Assembly (NCBI RefSeq): GCF_900114355.1
Contig: NZ_FOSS01000004.1
Span: 26,238 to 90,237, forward strand
DNA: 64,000 nucleotides
Direction: 5' to 3'
From: Lysobacter sp. cf310
GTDB lineage: Bacteria > Pseudomonadota > Gammaproteobacteria > Xanthomonadales > Xanthomonadaceae
The position numbers were made by a program, and so were the translations under genes. Below are positions 47,995 to 57,401 of this stretch, piece after piece (positions within the stretch are counted from its first letter, which is position 1; the number at the start of each line of letters is the position of its first letter). Under the pieces are notes generated by a model. It saw nothing but the letters and a program-made list of their open reading frames with translations, was not told where the DNA came from and made no database searches.

Positions 47995-48830
47995 GCGGCC
48001 GCGGCCTCGTGGTCGCCGCGCACGTCCAGCCAGTCGCGCAGGCCGTCGCCGAGGAACTGGAAGGTGGCCAGGGTCGCGACCAGAAAACCGGCCGGGAACA
48101 GCAGGGTCCAGGGCGCGCTGTCGAGCTCCTGTACGCCCTCCGACAGCAAGGTGCCCCAACTGGCCGAGGGTTCGTCCACCGACAGGCCGAGGAAGCCCAG
48201 GAAGCTCTCGACCAGGATCGCCTGCGGCAGGATCAGGCCCAGATAGACGAAGGCCAGCGGCAGCAGGTTGGGCAGCACGTGCCAGCGCAGGCGCTGGCCG
48301 AACGCGGCGCCGGCGGCCTGGGCGGCCAGCACGAACGGCGCCTCGCGCAGGCGCGCGGCCTCGGCGCGCATCACCCGCGCCAGGTCGATCCAGACATAGC
48401 CGCCGATCGCGGCCAGCAGCAGGCCCAATGAGCGCTCGAACAGGGTCAGCAGCAGGATCACCACCAGCAGGAAGGGCAGCGCCGAGAACACGTCGAGCAC
48501 GCGCAGCAGCGCGCGCTCGACGCGGCCGCCGGCGAGCCCGGCGATGGCGCCATAGCCCAGCCCGATCGCCAGCGCGACCACGCTGGCGAGCAGGCCGATG
48601 GTCAGCGACAGACGCCCGCCGGCCAGGGTGCGCGCGTACACGTCGCGGCCGATCGCGTCGGTGCCGAACCAGTGCCCGGCCGTGCCGGGCGCGACCGACA
48701 GGGCCTCCCAATCGGGCGTATGCGGGTCGTAGGCGCTGAGCCAGGGACCCAGCCAGCACAGCGCGGCCAGCACCGCCAGCGCGATCAGGCAGGCGCGGGC
48801 CACGGGCGGGAGGGGTCGCAGGGATCGCAT
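47991..48830 (-). CDS. Oligopeptide-type ABC permease (OppC/DppC-like)
   Basis: A 279-residue inner-membrane permease with six helices and the N-terminal OppC/DppC extension. The FGTDAIGRDVYARTLAGGR block and the EAA-type segment EAAR-like ALREAPFVLAAQAAGA are recognisable. It is coupled to the fused ATPase gene. The usual partner permease (OppB/DppB) and the binding protein (OppA) are not next to it; upstream are an Rrf2 gene and a divergent promoter. Confidence 0.9.
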   Translation of the reverse strand: MRSLRPLPPVARACLIALAVLAALCWLGPWLSAYDPHTPDWEALSVAPGTAGHWFGTDAIGRDVYARTLAGGRLSLTIGLLASVVALAIGLGYGAIAGLAGGRVERALLRVLDVFSALPFLLVVILLLTLFERSLGLLLAAIGGYVWIDLARVMRAEAARLREAPFVLAAQAAGAAFGQRLRWHVLPNLLPLAFVYLGLILPQAILVESFLGFLGLSVDEPSASWGTLLSEGVQELDSAPWTLLFPAGFLVATLATFQFLGDGLRDWLDVRGDHEAAAA

Positions 48831-48945
48831 GCGCGCATCCTAACGGGCACATGCCGCCTGGGCATATGCAGATGACGCATCGCCTTTTCCGTCGTGGCGG
48901 CCTTTGCGGCCTTATTCCCTACATGGCGAATAGGAAATGCTGACG

Positions 48946-49380
48946 ATGAAGGCGAAATACGCACTGCGCGCGATGTGCGCGCTGGCGCGCGCCGACGACG
49001 GCCGGCTGCAAGCCCGGGCGATCGCCGAACACAGCCGCACGCCGGAAAAATTCCTGGAATCGATCCTGGTCGACCTGCGCGAGGCCGGTTTCATCCACAG
49101 CCGCCGCGGCCAGAAGGGCGGGCATGCGCTCGCACGCCCGGCCGAGCAGATCCGCGTGGGCGACCTGATCCGCGCCATCGACGGGCCGCTGGCGCCGGTG
49201 CGCTGCGCCAGCGTCAGCGCCTACCGCGCCTGCGCCGATTGCCCGGACCCGGCGCAGTGCGAACTGCGCGCGCTGATGCGCGAAGCGCGCGACGCCCTGT
49301 CGCGGGTGCTGGACGGTTGCAGCCTGGGCGAGCTCGCGCGCGGCCAGGGCGCCGCGCTGCTGACCGGAGACGCGGCATGA
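48946..49380 (+). CDS. Rrf2-family regulator with cysteine cluster
   Basis: A 144-residue winged-helix regulator of the Rrf2 family. MKAKYALRAMCALAR is the usual start; the ATG at 48946 is preferred over 48937 because AGGAA precedes it. The C-terminal half has four cysteines at 87, 96, 99 and 105 (RCASVSAYRACADCPDPAQC), a possible iron-sulfur or redox-sensing site. It precedes a DUF2292 gene and a sulfate-uptake operon, so it is probably a sulfur-status regulator like CymR, but the pattern differs from IscR. Confidence 0.9.
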   Translation: MKAKYALRAMCALARADDGRLQARAIAEHSRTPEKFLESILVDLREAGFIHSRRGQKGGHALARPAEQIRVGDLIRAIDGPLAPVRCASVSAYRACADCPDPAQCELRALMREARDALSRVLDGCSLGELARGQGAALLTGDAA

Positions 49381-49595
49381 ACGCGGCCCGGCGCAAATCG
49401 CGCGCAGCGTCCGCGCCCGAGTTCGAACCCGCGGTCAACATCGTCAACCTCAGCGACAGCGAGTTCGCGGTGCTGACCGCGCTGCGCGAGATCGGTTACG
49501 GTCAGGTGGAAGTGGTGGTGCACGGCTCGCAGATCGTGCAGATCACGCGCAGCGAGCGCGTGCGCGTGGAAGAGCCGCGGGGCCGGCCGCTGTGA
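49377..49595 (+). CDS. DUF2292 (YezD-like) small protein
   Basis: A 72-residue protein with the YezD/DUF2292 core LTALREIGYGQVEVVVHGSQIVQITRSERVR. These small proteins occur next to cysteine and sulfate genes and may be nucleic-acid- or effector-binding. It overlaps the Rrf2 gene by ATGA and precedes the porin and sulfate-transport genes, supporting a sulfur-starvation role. Confidence 0.85.
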   Translation: MNAARRKSRAASAPEFEPAVNIVNLSDSEFAVLTALREIGYGQVEVVVHGSQIVQITRSERVRVEEPRGRPL

Positions 49596-49734
49596 GCGCC
49601 CCGCGTTCGCGCCGGTACGCGCGCCGCTGCCGAGGCTCGCGTTGTCGACGCCCGCTTCCGGCTTCGACGGATTGAGGCCCTCCGCCGCGCACGCCCTACT
49701 CTCTCTCCCACCTACTCATTCCAAGGAACCCGCC

Positions 49735-51195
49735 ATGCCCCATCGACATCGGCGAGCTGGCACCGCGACCGCCTCCCCCGCCCGCCTGCTGGGCGCGCTG
49801 GCCTGCGCGCTGGCCCTGCCCGCGCAGGCGCAGTCCTCCGGCGTCAGCGTCGAAGACCTGGCGCGCCGCCTGCAGGCGATCGAACAACGCCTGGGCACCG
49901 CGCCCACCGACGCCGGCACCGCCGCGGTCGATCCGGCCGACCTCGACCAGCGCCTGCGCGTGATCGAGCGCAAGCTGGAACTGCAGGCCGAAGCCGAAAG
50001 CGCGCGCGTGGCCTCCACGCCCGTGGTGACGTTGAGCGCGGCCAAGGGCCTGTCGGTGAAATCGGCGCCGCCCGGCGATCTGGAGATCAAGTTCCGCGGC
50101 CTCATCCAGGCCGACGGCCGCTTCTTCATCGACGACCAGCGCGTGCCGCAGAACGACACCTTCCTGTTCCGCCGCGTCGAGCCCACCATCGAAGGCACCT
50201 GGGGCTCGCTGTTCGCGTTCCGCCTCGGCGCCCAGTTGGCCGGCGACAGCGCCACCGTCAACGACGCCTATGTCGACGTGCGCTTCAGCCCGCGCGCGAC
50301 CGTGCGCGTGGGCCGCTACAAGGTGCCGCTGGGCCTGGAGCGCCTGCAGTCCAGCAGCGCCGGCGCGATGGTCGAGGGCGGCTTCGCCAGCGAGCTCGCG
50401 CCGGTGCGCGATCTGGGCGTGCAGCTGCAGGGCGAATTCGCCGACGGCGCGGTCAGCTACGCGGTGGGCGCCTTCAACGGCGCGCCCGACGGCCGCGACG
50501 GCGCCACCACCAATCCCGACAACGAGTTCGAACTGATCGGCCGCGTGTTCGTGGAGCCGTGGAAGAACAGCGGCGGCGTCCTGTCCGGCCTGGGCTTCGG
50601 CGTCGGCGCCAGTCAGGGCGACAAGCGCGGCACCGGCAACAATTTCCTGCCGCGCTACCGCACGCCCGGGCAGGCGCAGTTCTTCAACTACCGCAGCACC
50701 GTGGTCGCCGACGGCGAGCACACGCGCTGGTCGCCGCAGGCTTATTACTACCGCAACCGCCTGGGCCTGCTCGGCGAATACATCCGCTCGCGCCAGGAAC
50801 TACTGCTGCCGGCCAGCGGCGCGCGCGCCGCGCTCGATCACGACGCCTGGCAGCTCACCGCCGGCTGGGTGCTCACCGGCGAGGACGCCAGCTACAAGGG
50901 CGTGGTCAAGCCCAGCCAGCCGTTCACGCCCGGGGGCGACGGTTGGGGCGCGTTCGAACTGGTCGCGCGCTACGGCCGTCTGGACATCGACGACGACGCC
51001 TTCCCGCGCTACGCCGATCCGGGCGCGGTCGCGTCCGAGGCCAGCAGCTGGGGCCTGGGTCTGAACTGGTACCTGACCAGCAACTTCAAGCTGGTCGCCA
51101 ACTACACCCAGACCGACTTCGAGGGCGGCGCGCCGGCCGGCGCCGATCGCGAAGACGAAAAGGCTTTCTTCACGCGGGCGCAATTCTCCTTCTGA
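49735..51195 (+). CDS. OprO/OprP-like outer-membrane porin
   Basis: A 486-residue outer-membrane porin. The signal peptide ends near ALPAQAQ; an N-terminal coiled coil (VEDLARRLQAIEQRL and DLDQRLRVIERKL, residues about 35-85) and a beta-barrel of phosphate-selective porin type follow, with FRRVEPTIEGTWG and a C-terminal phenylalanine (AQFSF). Family members are trimeric anion channels specific for phosphate or pyrophosphate. Here the position in front of sbp-cysTWA suggests uptake of sulfate or organosulfur anions. RBS AAGGAA before the ATG. Confidence 0.92.
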   Translation: MPHRHRRAGTATASPARLLGALACALALPAQAQSSGVSVEDLARRLQAIEQRLGTAPTDAGTAAVDPADLDQRLRVIERKLELQAEAESARVASTPVVTLSAAKGLSVKSAPPGDLEIKFRGLIQADGRFFIDDQRVPQNDTFLFRRVEPTIEGTWGSLFAFRLGAQLAGDSATVNDAYVDVRFSPRATVRVGRYKVPLGLERLQSSSAGAMVEGGFASELAPVRDLGVQLQGEFADGAVSYAVGAFNGAPDGRDGATTNPDNEFELIGRVFVEPWKNSGGVLSGLGFGVGASQGDKRGTGNNFLPRYRTPGQAQFFNYRSTVVADGEHTRWSPQAYYYRNRLGLLGEYIRSRQELLLPASGARAALDHDAWQLTAGWVLTGEDASYKGVVKPSQPFTPGGDGWGAFELVARYGRLDIDDDAFPRYADPGAVASEASSWGLGLNWYLTSNFKLVANYTQTDFEGGAPAGADREDEKAFFTRAQFSF

Positions 51196-51251
51196 GCATG
51201 CTCCTCACCGGCGCCTAGACCGCGCCCGTCACGACGCAAAGAGATCCCCAC

Positions 51252-52256
51252 ATGAAAACCCTACTCTCCTCCCTCGTCGTCGCCCTGTCCCTGGTCACCG
51301 GCTCGGCCGTGGCCAAGGACGTGGAACTGCTCAACGTCTCCTACGATCCGACTCGCGAGTTCTACGCCGAGGTCAACACCGCCTTCGCCGCGCAGTGGAA
51401 ACAAGAGACCGGCGAAACCCTGAAGATCCGCGCCTCGCACGGCGGCTCCGGCAAGCAGGCGCGCTCGGTGATCGACGGCCTGGAAGCCGACGTGGTCACC
51501 CTGGCGCTGGCCGCCGACATCGACGCCATCGCCACCAACGGCAAGCTGCTGCCGAGCAACTGGCAGTCGCGCTTGCCGCACCAGAGCTCGCCCTACACCT
51601 CGACCATCGTGTTCCTGGTGCGCAAGGGCAATCCCAAGGGCGTGCGCGACTGGGGCGACCTGGTCAAGCCGGGCGTGGCGGTGATCACGCCCAACCCCAA
51701 GACCTCCGGCGGCGCGCGTTGGAACTACCTCGCGGCCTGGGCCTGGGCCTCGCAGCAGTACCGCGACGGCGGCAAGGTCGTCGACTACCTCACCCGTTTG
51801 TTCAAGAACGTGCCCGTGCTGGACACTGGCGCGCGCGGCTCCACCACCACCTTCGTCGAGCGCGGCATCGGCGACGTGCTGCTGGCCTGGGAGAACGAAG
51901 CCCTGCTGACCCTGGACGAGCCCGGCAACCGCGGCAAGTACGAGATCGTCGTGCCCAGCCTGAGCATCAAGGCCGAACCGCCGGTGGCCTGGGTCGACAA
52001 GAACGTGGCCAAGCACGGCACCCGCAAGCAGGCCGAGGCCTATCTGCGTTTCCTCTACACGCCGCAAGGCCAGCGCCTGGCCGCCAAGCACCACTACCGC
52101 CCGGCCGAGCCGGACAAGGTGCCGGCCGCCGAGCTGAGCCAGTTCGCCCAGGTCAAGCAGGTGACGATCGACGGCGCCTTCGGCGGTTGGAAGAAGGCGC
52201 AGGCGGAGCATTTCGCCGACGGCGGGTTCTTCGATCGGATTTATCAGCCGAAGTGA
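51252..52256 (+). CDS. sbp: Periplasmic sulfate-binding protein
   Basis: A 334-residue substrate-binding protein for the sulfate/thiosulfate ABC transporter. The signal peptide ends SAVAK. Sulfate-binding signatures are visible: [35 protein letters not shown] and [16 protein letters not shown]. It lies 56 bases after the porin and 162 bases before cysT; the CysTWA transporter must receive sulfate from it. Confidence 0.96.
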   Translation: MKTLLSSLVVALSLVTGSAVAKDVELLNVSYDPTREFYAEVNTAFAAQWKQETGETLKIRASHGGSGKQARSVIDGLEADVVTLALAADIDAIATNGKLLPSNWQSRLPHQSSPYTSTIVFLVRKGNPKGVRDWGDLVKPGVAVITPNPKTSGGARWNYLAAWAWASQQYRDGGKVVDYLTRLFKNVPVLDTGARGSTTTFVERGIGDVLLAWENEALLTLDEPGNRGKYEIVVPSLSIKAEPPVAWVDKNVAKHGTRKQAEAYLRFLYTPQGQRLAAKHHYRPAEPDKVPAAELSQFAQVKQVTIDGAFGGWKKAQAEHFADGGFFDRIYQPK

Positions 52257-52332
52257 GTTTTGGGCGGTGGCAGGGGTTCGATCGAATCGCCGGGCGTGGC
52301 GATGCGCCCAAGACGATCGAACCCTCGTCACC

Positions 52333-52364
52333 GTCATTCCACGTAAGCGCTTCGCGGGAATGAC
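52333..52364. repeat. Short inverted repeat between sbp and cysT
   Basis: GTCATTCC (52333-52340) and GGAATGAC (52357-52364) flank a 16-base loop. It resembles degenerate intergenic repeat sequence of the GTCATTCC...GGAATGAC type and may attenuate transcription between sbp and cysT. Confidence 0.5.
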
Positions 52365-52418
52365 AAGTAAGCCAGCGCGCACAAGCGCATACGAAAACGG
52401 AGCCAGCAACCCGACCCC

Positions 52419-53288
52419 ATGAGCACCATCGCCCTCCCACCCCTAACCGCCTCGCGCTGGCGACGCCCCCTGCCGGGCTTCGGCCTCAGCATCGGCCTGG
52501 GCCTGGCCTGGCTGAGCCTGGTGGTGCTGCTGCCGCTGGCGGCGCTGACCATCCGCGCCGCCGGGCTGGGCGCGGAGGGCTGGTTGCGCGCGGTGCAGGA
52601 TCCGCGCGTGCAGGCCGCGCTCAAGCTCAGTTTCGGCGCCGCGTTCGCGGCCTCGGTGCTGGCCTTGTTCGCCGGCGCGCTGATCGCCTGGGTGCTGGTG
52701 CGTTACCGCTTCCCGGGCCGGCGCCTGCTCGACGCCCTGGTCGATCTGCCGTTCGCGCTGCCGACCGCGGTGGCCGGCATCGCCCTGACCGCGATCTATT
52801 CCTCCAACGGCTGGGTCGGGCGCTGGCTGGAACCGGCCGGGTTCAAGATCGCCTACGCGCCGGCCGGCATCGTGATCGCGCTGGTGTTCATCGGCCTGCC
52901 GTTCGCGGTGCGCACGGTGCAACCGGTGCTGGAAGCGCTGGGGCGCGAACAGGAGGAAGCCGCCGCCTCGCTGGGCGCTTCGCGCCTGACCACGCTGCGC
53001 CGGGTGATCCTGCCCGAGCTGCTGCCGGCGCTGCTGACCGGCTTCTCGCTCGCGTTCGCGCGCGGGCTGGGCGAGTACGGCTCGGTGATCTTCATCGCCG
53101 GCAACCTGCCCTACAAGACCGAAATCGCGCCGCTGCTGATCACGATCCGGCTGGAGGAATACGACTACAACGGCGCGATCGCGATCGCCGCGCTGCTGCT
53201 GGCGGCGTCCTTCGTCTGCCTGCTGGCGATCAACGCGATTCCGTCGCTGTTCGCGCACGAACGCCGGGAGCGCCGCCATGGCCCGTGA
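52419..53288 (+). CDS. cysT: Sulfate ABC transporter permease CysT (CysU)
   Basis: A 289-residue inner-membrane permease with six helices of the sulfate/molybdate permease family. Visible motifs include DLPFALPTAVAGIALT and the EAA loop EEAAASLGASRLTTLRRVILPEL. It pairs with CysW. The 3' end overlaps cysW by 11 bases, showing an operon. Confidence 0.96.
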   Translation: MSTIALPPLTASRWRRPLPGFGLSIGLGLAWLSLVVLLPLAALTIRAAGLGAEGWLRAVQDPRVQAALKLSFGAAFAASVLALFAGALIAWVLVRYRFPGRRLLDALVDLPFALPTAVAGIALTAIYSSNGWVGRWLEPAGFKIAYAPAGIVIALVFIGLPFAVRTVQPVLEALGREQEEAAASLGASRLTTLRRVILPELLPALLTGFSLAFARGLGEYGSVIFIAGNLPYKTEIAPLLITIRLEEYDYNGAIAIAALLLAASFVCLLAINAIPSLFAHERRERRHGP

Positions 53289-54129
53289 GCGCGACGACCT
53301 GCAGGAACCGGCGTGGCTGCGCTGGCTGCTGATCGTGTCGGCGGTGCTGGTGATGGCGCTGCTGGTGGTGATGCCCTTGCTGATGGTGCTGGGCGCGGCC
53401 TTCGCCAAGGGCGTCGGGGTGTGGTTCGCCGCGCTCAAGGAACCCGACGCGGTCGCCGCGCTCAAGCTGACCTTGTTCACCGCCGCGATCGTGATTCCGC
53501 TCAACGCGGTGTTCGGCGTGTTCACCGCCTGGGCGGTCACCCGTTTCGAGTTCGCCGGCAAGCGCGTGCTGCTGGCCCTGATCGATCTGCCGTTCGCGGT
53601 CTCGCCGGTGGTGGCGGGCCTGTGCCTGGTGCTGCTGTTCGGCTCGCACGGCTGGTTCGCCGAGCTGCTGGCGCAGTACGACATCAAGATCCTGTTCGCG
53701 CGCCCCGGCATCGTGCTGGCGACGCTGTTCATCACCTTCCCCTTCGTGGTGCGCGAGCTGATCCCGCTGATGCAGCAGCAGGGCGCCGACGAGGAACTGG
53801 CCGCGCGCTCGCTGGGCGCCGGCGCCTGGACCATGTTCCGCCGCGTGACCCTGCCCAACATCAAATGGGGCCTGCTGTACGGCGTGCTGCTGTGCGGCGC
53901 GCGCGCGATGGGCGAGTTCGGCGCGGTGTCGGTGGTGTCCGGCCATATTCGCGGCCTGACCAACACCCTGCCGCTGCACATCGAGATCCTCTACAACGAA
54001 TTCGACAGCACCGCGGCCTTCGCGGCCGCGTCGCTGCTGGCCGGCCTGGCCCTGGTCACGCTGGTGATCAAGTTCTGGCTGGAAGCGCGTCACGGCGACG
54101 CCCTGGCGCAATCACACAGGCGGCATTGA
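53278..54129 (+). CDS. cysW: Sulfate ABC transporter permease CysW
   Basis: A 283-residue permease with six helices, partner of CysT. It shows DLPFAVSPVVAGLCLVLLFG and the EAA-type segment EELAARSLGAGAWTMFRRV-like block that docks with the CysA ATPase. Overlaps cysT by 11 bases and is followed immediately by cysA. Confidence 0.96.
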   Translation: MARERDDLQEPAWLRWLLIVSAVLVMALLVVMPLLMVLGAAFAKGVGVWFAALKEPDAVAALKLTLFTAAIVIPLNAVFGVFTAWAVTRFEFAGKRVLLALIDLPFAVSPVVAGLCLVLLFGSHGWFAELLAQYDIKILFARPGIVLATLFITFPFVVRELIPLMQQQGADEELAARSLGAGAWTMFRRVTLPNIKWGLLYGVLLCGARAMGEFGAVSVVSGHIRGLTNTLPLHIEILYNEFDSTAAFAAASLLAGLALVTLVIKFWLEARHGDALAQSHRRH

Positions 54130-54274
54130 TATGAATCTCATCGCTACAAACCAGGCAAGAGCGAACGATCCCGCGCTGTGGCGTCCGGCGGACCTGGACG
54201 CGGCCTTGCCGGTCGAGGTCGTGCCTTCACCGGCCTTGCGTCATGATGGCCGCAGAACGGTTCAGGGCAAGGGC

Positions 54275-55318
54275 ATGGACCTGCACATCCAGGGCATCGG
54301 CAAGCAGTACGCGAACGTCGCCGCGCTGGACGCGGTCGACCTCGACATCGCGTCGGGCGAGCTGGTCGCCTTGCTGGGTCCCTCGGGCTCCGGCAAAACC
54401 ACCCTGCTGCGCGTGATCGCGGGCCTCCTGCATCCCGACAGCGGCCGGCTGCTGTTCGGCGACGAGGACGCGACGCGGCTGAGCCTGCGCGAGCGCAACG
54501 TCGGCTTCGTGTTCCAGCATTACGCGCTGTTCAAGCACATGACCGTGGCCGAGAACATCGCCTTCGGCCTGCGCAGCCGCCCGCGCAAGCGGCGCCCCGA
54601 CAAAGCCACGATCGCGCGCCGGGTGCAGGAGCTGTTGAGCCTGATCCAGTTGCCGGAGCTCGGCGGCCGCTATCCCGAGCAGCTGTCGGGCGGTCAGAAG
54701 CAGCGCGTCGCGCTGGCGCGCGCGCTCGCGATCGATCCCACCGTGCTGCTGCTGGACGAGCCCTTCGGCGCGCTCGACGCCAAGGTCCGGGTCGAGCTGC
54801 GGCGCTGGCTGCGGCGTCTGCACGAGCAGACCGGGCAGACCACGCTGTTCGTCACCCACGATCAGGAAGAGGCGCTGGAGCTGGCCGACCGCGTCGTCGT
54901 GCTGCGCGACGGCCGCATCGAGCAGGTCGGCACGCCGGAGCAGATCTATCGCGAGCCGGCATCGGCCTACGTGTTCGATTTCATCGGTCGCGCCAACACC
55001 CTGGAAGGCCGGGTCGAGCGCGGCCAGTTCGGGATCGACGGCCACGCCCTGCGCCTGCCGGCCGACGGCGTCGCCGACGGCGCGGCCAAGCTGTATCTGC
55101 GTCCGCACGACCTGGCCCTGACCGCCGCCGGCGACGGACTGTCCGCACGCGTGCTGGCGCTGCACCGCCTGGCCGACCGCATCACCGTGGAGCTGCAGCT
55201 GGACGGTCAGGCGCGCGCGCTGGAACTGGACCTGGTGGCGACGCCGGATGCGGTGGTGCCGACGATCGGCGGAACGGTCGGGGTGCAGCCGCTGCGGTAT
55301 CGGGTGTATCCGGCGTAA
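54275..55318 (+). CDS. cysA: Sulfate ABC transporter ATP-binding protein CysA
   Basis: A 347-residue ATPase that drives sulfate/thiosulfate import. Walker A is GPSGSGKTT, signature LSGGQKQRVALARAL, Walker B LLLDEPFGALD, followed by a C-terminal TOBE-like regulatory domain (LYLRPHDLALT). The start at 54275 gives the usual CysA beginning (MDLHIQGIGKQY). An in-frame ATG at 54131, one base after the cysW stop, would add 48 residues that do not look like CysA; which is used is unresolved. Confidence 0.94.
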   Translation: MDLHIQGIGKQYANVAALDAVDLDIASGELVALLGPSGSGKTTLLRVIAGLLHPDSGRLLFGDEDATRLSLRERNVGFVFQHYALFKHMTVAENIAFGLRSRPRKRRPDKATIARRVQELLSLIQLPELGGRYPEQLSGGQKQRVALARALAIDPTVLLLDEPFGALDAKVRVELRRWLRRLHEQTGQTTLFVTHDQEEALELADRVVVLRDGRIEQVGTPEQIYREPASAYVFDFIGRANTLEGRVERGQFGIDGHALRLPADGVADGAAKLYLRPHDLALTAAGDGLSARVLALHRLADRITVELQLDGQARALELDLVATPDAVVPTIGGTVGVQPLRYRVYPA

Positions 55319-55444
55319 GCCGCCTCTATCCCTTCTCTCCAGGCCGCTCCCACTCCCGCGTGCGGCGACCGAAGGAGTGCAGCGCGGAGGTGCCCGAAGG
55401 GCGGATGAGGGCAGCGGTCGAGGTCGGAGTTGCGCGCCTGCGGC

Positions 55445-55473
55445 GCCCCTCACCGCGCAAGCGCGAGAGGGGC
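55445..55473. repeat. Hairpin-forming repeat between cysA and hemB
   Basis: GCCCCTC (55445-55451) and GAGGGGC (55467-55473) enclose a nested GCGC-rich palindrome. The 255-base gap between cysA and hemB holds no gene. It is a repeat of the GCCCCTCACC type common in intergenic regions of these genomes; termination of cysA transcription is possible but there is no U-run. Confidence 0.45.
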
Positions 55474-55564
55474 TGAAAGCGCCATCCCGCCCTGCCGTTG
55501 CTCCGGTATGACAAAACGTCCCACCCGCCCCTCCAGCGCGCGACGCACGCGCGGCCGGGAGTAA

Positions 55565-56566
<1,002 letters not shown>

Positions 56567-56617
56567 CCGGCGCGGACCGCGATGCGGTTCGCTGCGCTCA
56601 CCGCGTCCTACGGTGAC

Positions 56618-56646
56618 GGTCGCGAGGCTCGTCGAGCCTCGCGACC
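56618..56646. terminator. Hairpin between hemB and the convergent small gene
   Basis: GGTCGCGAGGCTC and its complement GAGCCTCGCGACC form a 13-bp perfect stem with a GTC loop. It lies 51 bases after the hemB stop in the convergent gap. Confidence 0.7.
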
Positions 56647-56653
56647 GCTTGCA

Positions 56654-56950
56654 TCAGTACGCCCTGAACGTGCAGAACTGCACGATGGTGTTGCTGGGAT
56701 CCAGATTGCTGAGTTGCGCTTCGCAACCCTCTCGCGTCGGTGCGCTGATATGCGAGAACATTTGGACGTAACCGCCGGTACTTCTGTTCCATTGCATCCA
56801 GGTTACCGTGGCTTCCCACACGCCTTCGTCGAGCACGACCGGCGGTTCCAGCGGCGGGCGCGGCCCGCCGACCTGCGTGGCATTGAGCGGCAAGGCAACG
56901 ACCAACAACAACGAAGAAAGCAGCAGACTGACTTTGCGATCCATACGCAT
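56654..56950 (-). CDS. Small exported hypothetical protein
   Basis: A 98-residue protein with a signal peptide ending near LNAT, and a mature part with two cysteines (REGCEAQL, QFCTFRAY). AGGA lies seven bases before the ATG. No family recognised. It lies at the left edge of a lower-G+C stretch and its upstream region carries two palindromic decamers. Confidence 0.7.
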   Translation of the reverse strand: MRMDRKVSLLLSSLLLVVALPLNATQVGGPRPPLEPPVVLDEGVWEATVTWMQWNRSTGGYVQMFSHISAPTREGCEAQLSNLDPSNTIVQFCTFRAY

Positions 56951-57401
56951 GGTGAATTCCTTTTTTTCGCTACGTCATGTAGCTCGCGCAGATAAGCAAG
57001 CCGCGTTGCGCGCTGTCACGGGCTTTCGGATGCCCGGCGACTCGGAACAGACCGACGGAATTTATCGATAATTCATCGAAACACTTTAAAAACAGGTGTT
57101 TCTAGCAATTGCTTGCAAACCCTTATCGATAACATTCGGATCGCCGATCTCGGAAAACTATGTCTGTCATGGCTTCGCAGGATGCGGTGAACTAATGGTG
57201 AACCGAACCACTGCATCGCACCAAAGTCAATATATCTGGTCGAGAGGCGCAGCGAATGCAACGCGGCCCTCTTCTCACCGCTAGCGGCGCGAATCGTTGA
57301 TCTCGATCAAAGGCTTCCCGCGTCGACCGCATCCTGTCCGACTCAGCGATTGACATGCAATGTGCTGGCTACCGACATCACTCGAAACAGCTCGACGCTG
57401 C
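56951..57401. other. Gene-free region with two palindromic decamers
   Basis: No supported gene in 451 bases; short frames at 57073-57261 and 57096-57284 lack coding character. It is less G+C-rich than the genome. The palindrome TTATCGATAA occurs twice, at 57062-57071 and 57123-57132, 61 bases apart, and an AAACAC/GTGTTT inverted repeat lies between them (57079-57101). These could be operator or attachment features of the neighbouring genes. Confidence 0.55.

Noticed and set aside
57073-57284. Short frames in the gene-free region (62 codons each strand)
   Set aside because: No ribosome site, domain or coding bias; the region contains palindromes and is A+T-richer.
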